Made by a program: the position numbers and the translations under genes. Source: Nicotiana tabacum (taxonomy: Eukaryota > Streptophyta > Magnoliopsida > Solanales > Solanaceae). Taken from it: a DNA stretch of 64,000 bases. Within the stretch, counting starts at the first letter, position 1. Each line of letters opens with the position of its first letter. Positions 57,470-64,000 of the stretch are shown here, one piece after another. The stretch is from NCBI RefSeq assembly GCF_000715075.1, contig NC_134084.1:2792501-2856500 (forward strand), read 5' to 3'. Below the pieces are notes generated by a model, which made no database searches, was not told the origin of the DNA, and saw only the letters and a list, made by a program, of their open reading frames with translations.

Positions 57470-60400
57470 TGTGATATTTTTTTTATGTGGAATATTTTAG
57501 TAAAAGTTTTATAAGTATAATTTTGGATAGTTACCATTATTACTATTTTCGGATATGACAAATTATTCCTCTAATCAGTCCAAAGACTTTCCAAGTCTTG
57601 TTTTCATTTTCTCAACATATGTGTGGTGAGAAGTAGTGCAATATCTACTAAGTTTTGTGACCCACCATTTTGCAACATTAATTTAGAAAGGAAATAATAA
57701 CGTTTGTCGCCACTAGCATTTTAAAAGCAAAAAAAATAGTATTACATAAAACCCAAAAGCTAAAATAAAAGGACAGTCTTTACATGAAGCTAACGATTTT
57801 AAAAACATTTGCAACACCAGAATTATTTGAAACAAAAGTTTCAAAGAGTTGATTGCCAACCGTACTGCTTTATGCTAAATGATGATGTCAGTATTGACGA
57901 TAAATTTTAGTTGGCTCTAATTTCTTCAGTGATGAAGACGTTAAATGTGAAATTCTAATTTTTACCATTTTTAGAATTAAGTGTACAAAAATTTGTGCTC
58001 TTTATATGAGATTAGAAAAATTAGAAGTTGAGAATATATATGTATTTTTACATGGATATTTTAAGAAAGTAATAATATATGTATTAATTTTATATGGTAC
58101 CACATGACCACGATAGTAAAGTATATTACAGTAAGGTATATAAAGTATATTAAAAGTGAATAGTATTTTAAGTAATTTGAGATAATTTTTAATTATGTAG
58201 GTAAATGATTAATTACCGAGTAGCAGGATATTACCTAGTTAATAAATTAGTGAATAAAGATTTAAACCCCCACCCCTAGGTGGAAGCAAGACACTTCCTA
58301 AGAGATATGAGTCTTACTTATTTTTAATTAGGTGGCGAGACAATGTGTTGGATGGATACTTTTCCTTTAATTATTAAATGGTGAAGATTATCTCTTTCTT
58401 ACACTTCCTTTTGAATTCTGCTTCTCGAAGCCGTTTCTGTTAAAAATCCTTGAATAGCATATCTTATATTGTAGTTAAGGGTTATCCTATGAACAGGAAG
58501 GTTGATCTTGTATACTTGTTATTTTGGTGCTATTTACATGTACCATCTCAAAGCTGACTATTTACTCTACGCACTTCTGTGTCATTGAAGTAAACCAACT
58601 CCTAGCCAATAAGAAATCGAAGTCAAACAACTATAGCTGCTCAGCCAAATAGAATAAGATTAGGCATATGAGGAAACTTGTCATATTATATATACGGCTG
58701 AATCCTCTCCCTCTCTCTCGATTCATTGGTTGGTCCATATCTAGAGGATATTGTTAATGGTTGGAGGTCAAGTTCTCAAGTAATTCCTTTGGCTTCCCAA
58801 TCTGTATAATTATTTCTGTGGAATATTCTGGTTCGGCATGTCTTTATGAAAGGAGAATGAAGCATCTGCCAATGGCAACATGTGGTGATTAAAGAAAGTG
58901 GTGGCATGGGAGTGAAGAATCTCAAGTTTCAAAATAGAAGTTTGGTAGTATACTTATCAAATGGATCTGGAGATTTAATGATGGTAAAGAAGACTATAGA
59001 AAGCTGTTATTTTTACCAAATATGGGATAGTAGATCATTGGACTCCTAAAACTACACCCACGCATAACTGAATAACTATCTGCAAGAACATCATACGGAT
59101 TTTTCCCTACTCAGGTATGTTAAGGCACTTTCTTTTTTCTTTTGGCATGATCTAAAATGAAATGAACATAAACGATACGCTATTTCATAATGAATCTACT
59201 CCTAGCAACTAATGTTGTCCATGTTGTTCTTTCCGTACAAAGTTATTCTAAGAAAGTATGTATGATCCTTGAGTCCTTGTGAAGTTCATATTGATGGTAT
59301 GATGTCCATAATGCTAATCGAAGGTGCAACAACCTTACGTCACTCCGAAAGGTTTAGAACGTGATTCCATGAGTCGAGCATACATTATATATATGTATCT
59401 ATTTTACTCTACCGAGCCGCGCTATAGTCGGTCGGGTATGGCACCTATTGTGCAACCACTGATCAATTGGGTTTACCGAGCTCCACGTGGCCGGGTATGA
59501 TTCTACCGAGCCTTATGATGGTCGGGTACGTTTTTACCGAGTCCTTTGTGAGGCCGGGTACGATATGATGATGATGATGCCCACAGAGGTGAATGTTTTT
59601 AAAACGTTCATGTATATATATGTATTATGCATATTATGTCAGTAGTCACCAGAGGCACTCAGATGTTACAGGTTGTATCTCCTCTATCTCTCTTTACATT
59701 ACTGTTCTTGTTTATGCTTTCCTGCCTTACATACTCGGTACTTTATTCGTATTGACGTCCCTTTTGCCTGGGGACGCTGCGTTTCATGCTCGCAGGTCCC
59801 GATTAATAGGTTGACAGTCCTTCTAGTAGGCTATCAGCTCAGCGAAGGTGTTGGTGCACTCCACTTGTTCCGGAGTTGCCTATTTGGTCAGTATGCTTTG
59901 GATATGTATTGATTGGTATGGAGGGGCCCTGTCCCGATCTTTATGATTTTATGTACTCTTAGAGGCTGGTAGACAGATGTCAGGTGTAGGGATACTTGTA
60001 TGGCCTTGTCGGCCTATGTTTTGAGTTTACAAATGGTCATGTCGGCCTTATAGGCCCGTATGTCACATATATAAGTTTGTATATCATTTTGGGTCTTCAT
60101 ATGTTGAGTATTCCCTTATGTTTTATTCTTGTTATCTCATGACCGGTTTTCTGGCTCATTTACTCATGATAGTATGATAAGAAAGATATGTTACGTTGGT
60201 ACTCGATTGAGTAAAGCACCGGGTGCCCGTCGCAGCCCTCTAATTCGGGTCGTGACAAAAGTGGTATCAGAGCAGTTCTGTCCTAGATATATTTTGATAT
60301 GATATTTATATCGAGTGGAACATTTTTGTAAAAAGTTTGAAAAATATGATTTCATATATTTATTAATATTACTACCTTCGAATATGTTTTAAATTATATA

Positions 60401-60830
60401 CATAATATGAGAAAGTTTGTGAGATTTTCTTTATTGTAAAGATAGAAGTTATTTTTTTTTACAAGAAAAGGAGGTTATCTTTTACCATTTTAAGAATTAA
60501 GCATACTAAAATTTTTACTTTGTATTTGAGATTAGGAAAATTAGAAATTGAGAAAATATGTGTATTTTTTTACATGGATGTTTTAATAAAATAATAAGGT
60601 ATGTATTAATTTTATATGGTACCATATGACCACGATAGTAAAGTATATTATAGTAAGGTGTATAAAGTGTATTAAAAGTGAGTAGTATTTAGTAATTTGG
60701 GATAATTGTTAATTACGTGGGTAATTGGTTAATTATCGGGTAGCGGGATATTACTTAATTAACTAATGAGTTTGGATAAAGATTAAGATTCTCACCCCAC
60801 TCCCACGTGGCAGCCATATGCAAATGTATT
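57470..60830 (+). mobile_element. Gypsy LTR-PBS-LTR remnant (family L3) nested in Athila
   Basis: The LTR runs from about 57470 to 60257 (end GGGTCGTGACA) and is followed by PBS TGGTATCAGAGC at 60262-60273. From about 60297 the sequence again resembles the LTR start (57470 onward). Clear direct repeats are 57957-58300 and 60477-60830 (ATGTATTAATTTTATATGGT, CCACGATAGTAAAGTATATT). No gag or pol lies between. A TATA (TTATATATACGGC, 58685) with CT-rich leader marks the LTR promoter. Four ACCGAGCC...GGTCGGGTA repeats occur at 59405-59560. Confidence 0.65.
60262..60273 (+). other. Primer-binding site, tRNA-iMet type
   Basis: TGGTATCAGAGC lies four bases after the LTR end at 60257, in the same arrangement as the Tekay element at 36577. 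Confidence 0.88.
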
Positions 60831-61030
60831 AGGTGATTCATATACATATTACGTGAGTCATATAGCAATTGCAAGGAAAAATAAAGGGCTTACCCAAAAT
60901 GAACATTTCAATAGAATCTCCCATTTAAGGCCATATACATAGTGTTAGAGATCATTCTTCAAACAAAATCTTACTAAGGTGTCTATTAAAGTAATTCATT
61001 CCCCAACATTGTTGGCGCAATTTCAGCCCT
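60831..61030 (+). other. Short noncoding flank before the Athila 3' LTR
   Basis: AT-rich sequence without a recognised frame. It is probably the last part of the Athila 3' region. I see no clear purine tract before the presumed LTR start. Confidence 0.4.
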
Positions 61031-62781
61031 TAAAGACTGTTGTTAAGGCGAACTAATCTCAAACCAATCTAAAATCCAAGGAATGTTCATATTATTCGGT
61101 ATCTTACACCTTTGGCCGGTTTGAAGTTGGCGTTTTCAACACATTGAAAAGAAAGAAGCTTTTGCAGAAAGTATATTGGTGCTTCTTCAGTAGTATTGAT
61201 GGAAGATTTTGATTATTTAGAATGTCTTGATTTAATACATTGAATTATGAAAACTTCAATATGTCAAGAATTGTTAAAAGCAGTCATGTGGTAATAGCTG
61301 AATAAGGATCAGTTGCATGGGAGTTGGTGCCTTTAGAACATATTGAAAACCAACTTTCAATTGAAGCACTTAAACGTGTTTTTACTCATTGATTGGTTTG
61401 AATTCCCATACCTATCAAATTCCTACATAGGGCTGGCATCTAATTCATCAAGAAGGAGTGTTATTGAACAAGAACAAAAGTCAAGCAAAAAAGTCGAAGT
61501 GCGGACTGCAAAATTTTGTCTGCGGCTAAAGATCATGAAGGAAACTTAACATAGCTACTTTGAAAAGTGCGGACCGCACAATAAATGTTGGGCCACATAA
61601 GACAATGATCAGAGAGTTCCAAATCTGAGACCATCAAGAAGTGCGGACCACACAATAATTGTGCGGCCGCAGAAATCAAAAGTGCAGCTGCATTCAGAAG
61701 TGTGCGGTCCGCAGAACTCAAGAAGTGCGGCCGCAATCTAGAATTGTGCGGCCGCAGAAGCCACTCCTATCAAGAACTGCAGCAAAATACGGACCGCACA
61801 CATAATTGTGTGGCCGCAGAGCCTCTGTAAGGGTAATTTTGTCCAAAAATTTCAGCTGTGTATAAATAGTTTTTTGACGAAATTAGGTTAAGTTTTGAAT
61901 ATCTGAAAGTTGGTCGCGATTTTTCTTACCTTTTTAGGAAGCTTTATGATAGTTTATCAATTTTACATTGGATTTTCATCTCTTTATCATTTAATATGAG
62001 TTTAATCATCTTTTCTCCTTTATTTTCTTCATCACCCACTATGAGTAGCTAAATTTCTAACTAGGGTTGTGACCCAACTCTAGTGTGGGCACCTAATGGG
62101 TGTTTGATTTAGTGCTTGTTTATGGTTGGATGTGTAATATTTATCCTAGTTCTTGCTATAATTGTAGAATTACTAGTTGCAGATATTTATTCAAGCCTAT
62201 TTGATTTAGACTCTACCTGAGAAAGAGAGACTTAGTCCAGGAAAACTTGGCTGACAAGAAATTAGGATAAACTCAATAAATTGATAGTCCCAATTAAAGG
62301 GTTGAATCTAGAGATAGTAAAATCCGACTTGAGCATTTGTCAAATATTTTGTGAATTACCTATTTAGACTTGAAAAAGTTAAATTGGGAAAAACCACTCT
62401 ATTACCGAAAGGTATTGAGTGGGTAATTATTTGTTGATTGCTATATTATATCCCGACCAACAAAACACGCTCTAAAGCCCACAACCCGTTAGACAAACAC
62501 CTAGGTGGAAGTCACATCCCTAGATCTTTTAAATAATTTAAAAACAACACCAAAAATATCATTCTCTAGCTTTACATTTGTAAATCGTAGCATAATTTAG
62601 AAGTAGACTTAAAATAAAGTATGTGAAAGTGCATCTTAGACACTTTACGCTCTTAGTCCAAGTATATACCTAATCCCATCTACGCTCCCTGAGGAGTCGA
62701 TCCTGACTCCCAGTTGGATAATTATAATTGCAATCGACCGCTTCACAACCCCAAACTGTGGTGTGATTTTGGGCGAGATCA
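61031..62781 (+). mobile_element. 3' LTR of Athila (about 1.75 kb)
   Basis: The right edge (GGGCGAGATCA, 62781) and the last 500 bp match the 5' LTR remnant at 47556-48062. The left edge is estimated at TGTTGTTAAGGCGAAC (61031). Module cluster GTGCGGCCGCAGAA, GTGCGGTCCGCAGAAC, GTGCGGACCGCAC (61495-61825) precedes TATAAATA (61861-61868). Frame 61343-61549 is not a gene. Confidence 0.72.
61495..61868 (+). promoter_or_regulatory. Athila LTR promoter: TGCGG modules and TATA box
   Basis: About ten self-complementary modules (GTGCGGACCGCAC, TTGTGCGGCCGCAGAA, GTGCGGTCCGCAG) are spaced 20-50 bp apart, and the last lies about 40 bp before TATAAATA. The cap site should lie near 61895. Confidence 0.65.
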
Positions 62782-64000
62782 GCTGCACCACTGGCTTGCT
62801 ATTTTCTTCCACCAGAATTTTGTGCATGCAAATGGCTGGATTGATTCCTTGAACATTAGATATGCTCAAACCAATGGCCTTATTGTGCTTTGATAGGAGC
62901 TCCACTAGTTTTTGCTCATGTGTACCTGTCAAGTGAGCAGAAGTAATCACAGGAACATTGTTAGTTTGGACAAAAGCATATTTCAAGTGAGTGGGGAGGA
63001 CTTTCAATTCCACATTGGACTTAGAAGCCTCACTTTTAGTTCCTCCTCGTCAACCACTTGATCCTTAGTTTTAAGAGCTTCAATCTCTTTATTTATTTCA
63101 GGATCTTCATCCTCATTATGCTAGACAAAGTAATACACCTATCTAGAGTATCCCCCACAAGCTTGTCAAACTTTTACTTTTCAACCAACTCTCCAATGAT
63201 ATCTACCTTGAAATACGAGTAGGGAGATGCCTCATCAGTAGGGTATTTCATCATTCTCTTCATCTGGAACACCATTTTTTCATTTTCCACTTTGAGCATA
63301 AGTTGCCCCTCATAGATATAAAGAATGGCTCTACATGTACGTAAAAATGGCCTCCCTAGAATTAAAGTCGCTACCTTGTTCACCTCCATATCCACTACAA
63401 TAAAGTCTACAGTAAACATAAACTTGTCCACTCACACTAAAATATCTTCAATGATTCCCTCAGGCAGAATGGTGGTCTGGTTAGCCAGTTGTAGGAACAC
63501 TGGTAATGATTTGATCACTCCAAGTTCACATTCCAGTTTCCTGAATACAGATAGAGGCATTAGATTTATAGACGCACCCAAATCATAAAGGGCCTTGTCA
63601 AATTTTCACTCCCCAATGAGCATAGTATGATGATGCTCGTGCGTCCCTACACTTTTGGAGAATTTTGGTTTTCAATATGGCACTGCAATGGGCATTCAGC
63701 TTGACCGCTGTTGTCTCCTCTAATTTTCTCTAGCTAGACATGATTTCCTTTAAGAACTTTGCATAAACATGCATCTAAGTGAGTATCTCTATGAAGGGAA
63801 TATTTACATAAAGTTGTTTGACCATCTCCAAGAATCGCCTAAAACACTTGTAAGTTTTTCCCGCTTCATCTTTTGAGTGAATGGTAGAGCTGGCATATGT
63901 CTACTTTCTTCAATTTCCTTTTATACCCTGCTATTCTGTCTTTTTTTCTCTTCATTCTTTTCCTTTGCTGGTGTCTCAGTCTGCTTGTTAACCACATCTG
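62782..64000 (-). pseudogene. Athila-type gag/protease/pol fragment, minus strand
   Basis: Read from 64000 down, the fragment has a gag-protease linker (KFLKEIMS, CSAIL), the protease active site YDLGASINLM (about 63595-63566), VDFIVVDMEV and TLILGRPFL (63431-63174), then ELKVLPTHLKYAF, EQKLVELLSKHNKAIG and the start of RT. At 62782 it is cut by the end of the plus-strand Athila LTR, with the open frame running on by chance into LTR sequence. Stops and frame changes occur (for example at about 63434 and 63610). It is related to, but distinct from, the plus-strand element and is probably the older copy. Confidence 0.85.

Larger units (their letters stand above)
47556..62781 (+). mobile_element. 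Athila-type Ty3/gypsy retrotransposon, degenerate, with nested insertion
   Basis: The element reads partial 5' LTR, tRNA-Asp-type PBS, gag, protease, RT/RNase H, integrase, a third ORF, a long 3' region and a 3' LTR. The 500 bp before the PBS recur at 62280-62781, identifying the LTRs. The PBS, FMDD-type RT, integrase with INDGGSHF and a third ORF point to the Athila lineage, the plant gypsy group with an env-like gene position. Frameshifts and stops occur throughout. A gypsy LTR remnant (57470-60830) lies in the 3' region. The 5' LTR has lost its first part. Confidence 0.85.

Overview
The window looks like repeat-packed heterochromatin of a dicot, most likely a member of the Solanaceae. That assignment is inferred from plant-type telomere motifs (CCCTAAA), the flavour of the Ogre/Tat, Del/Tekay and Athila LTR retrotransposons, and a Stowaway MITE; nothing in the sequence names the species. 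I see no host protein-coding gene, rRNA or tRNA gene and no CRISPR array. Almost every long reading frame is a broken retrotransposon gene, a shadow of one, or a translation of a simple repeat.

Left part (1-14362): a 9.5 kb tandem array of 42-46 bp monomers, each carrying two telomere motifs head to head. The array decays into about 0.7 kb of noncoding sequence, then a polypurine tract and a 4 kb LTR of an Ogre/Tat-type element. The simplest reading is that the satellite grew inside the 3' untranslated region of that element. The array is hierarchical: monomer, then a three-monomer (~133 bp) unit, then superrepeats of about 2.2-3.2 kb present three times with the same private variants.

Middle left (14363-33731): a mosaic of nested LTR fragments on both strands. 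It holds a minus-strand Tekay-like 5' LTR with primer-binding site and leader, a minus-strand LTR with its polypurine tract, a 218 bp Stowaway MITE, a hairpin-rich TIR element, Ogre-like LTR ends, two minisatellite arrays, an LTR with a related solo LTR inserted in it in opposite orientation, and Tat-like noncoding sequence with a 594 bp tandem duplication.

Centre (33732-44084): a full-length but dead Del/Tekay (chromovirus-type Ty3/gypsy) element in the order LTR, PBS, gag, protease, RT, RNase H, integrase, chromodomain, PPT, LTR. Most of its stop codons are TAG, as expected from deamination of CAG in methylated DNA.

Right part (44085-64000): LTR fragments, then a ~15 kb Athila element (47556-62781) with tRNA-Asp-type PBS, gag, protease, RT/RNase H, integrase and a third ORF. 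That ORF is preceded by what looks like its own promoter (TATA box) and an intron. Another gypsy LTR-PBS-LTR remnant (57470-60830) sits in the Athila 3' region. The window ends in a minus-strand Athila gag/protease/pol fragment.

Pattern running through the window: LTRs of several unrelated families carry clusters of short CCGCA...TGCGG (or TCGCGA) modules just upstream of a TATA box, and the putative internal promoter of the Athila third ORF has the same layout.
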